A stretch of 64,000 nt of DNA from an uncultured Clostridia bacterium (lineage in GTDB: Bacteria > Bacillota > Clostridia > Christensenellales > Borkfalkiaceae). Location: the NCBI GenBank assembly GCA_947625605.1, contig CANQOY010000002.1:60399-124398 (forward strand), read 5' to 3'. The position numbers and the translations under genes are program-made. Of the stretch, positions 63,986 to 64,000 are shown piece after piece. Each line of letters opens with the position of its first letter. The first letter of the stretch is position 1. The notes under the pieces are model-generated. The model was not told the origin of the DNA. It did no database searches and saw only the letters and a list, made by a program, of their open reading frames with translations.

Positions 63986-64000
63986 ATTTTACCCCCCCCC
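63986..64000 (-). promoter_or_regulatory. G>=9 tract abutting -10-like TAAAAT upstream of LRR lipoprotein, cut by window end
   Basis: - strand GGGGGGGGGTAAAATGAGAG. Confidence 0.65.

Noticed and set aside
63986-64000. Poly-C at the window end as an assembly artefact only
   Set aside because: Cannot be excluded, but the -10-like hexamer and spacing match the internal G10 promoter at 54509, so it is reported as a finding with lower confidence.

Overview
A 64 kb window of GC-rich bacterial chromosome, probably from a gut Clostridia-like Firmicute. The taxon is inferred from gene content (large Gram-positive-type SRP RNA, CsoR, MutS2, DegV, TmcAL, rubredoxin-type flavin reductase). Most genes are on the - strand. 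I see mainly housekeeping and carbohydrate genes: a reordered GH3, a galE-galK-GH2 cluster, pta/ackA, a uvrC-HAD-U32-mutS2 chain and a copper-efflux cluster. Accessory modules include an ABC exporter with a 1735-aa Ig-like surface protein, a macrodomain/SirTM ADP-ribosylation pair, a seven-PepSY lipoprotein with a two-component system, a LuxC/LuxE acyl reductase pair and several surface lipoproteins. Main second-look signals: (1) an 8-bp motif CATGTCCG found 29 times by eye count on both strands, in several reading frames, in intergenic DNA and at two start codons; (2) a G10 tract inside a consensus TTGACA-18-TATAAT promoter of a lipoprotein gene, and a second G>=9 tract abutting the -10 of another surface lipoprotein, which suggests phase-variable promoters; (3) two families of intergenic repeats; (4) a CopA-CopZ-like in-frame fusion that keeps an internal Shine-Dalgarno and ATG; (5) LuxC/LuxE without luciferase. 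No tRNA, rRNA, CRISPR array, prophage or transposase was seen. All counts and alignments were made by eye.
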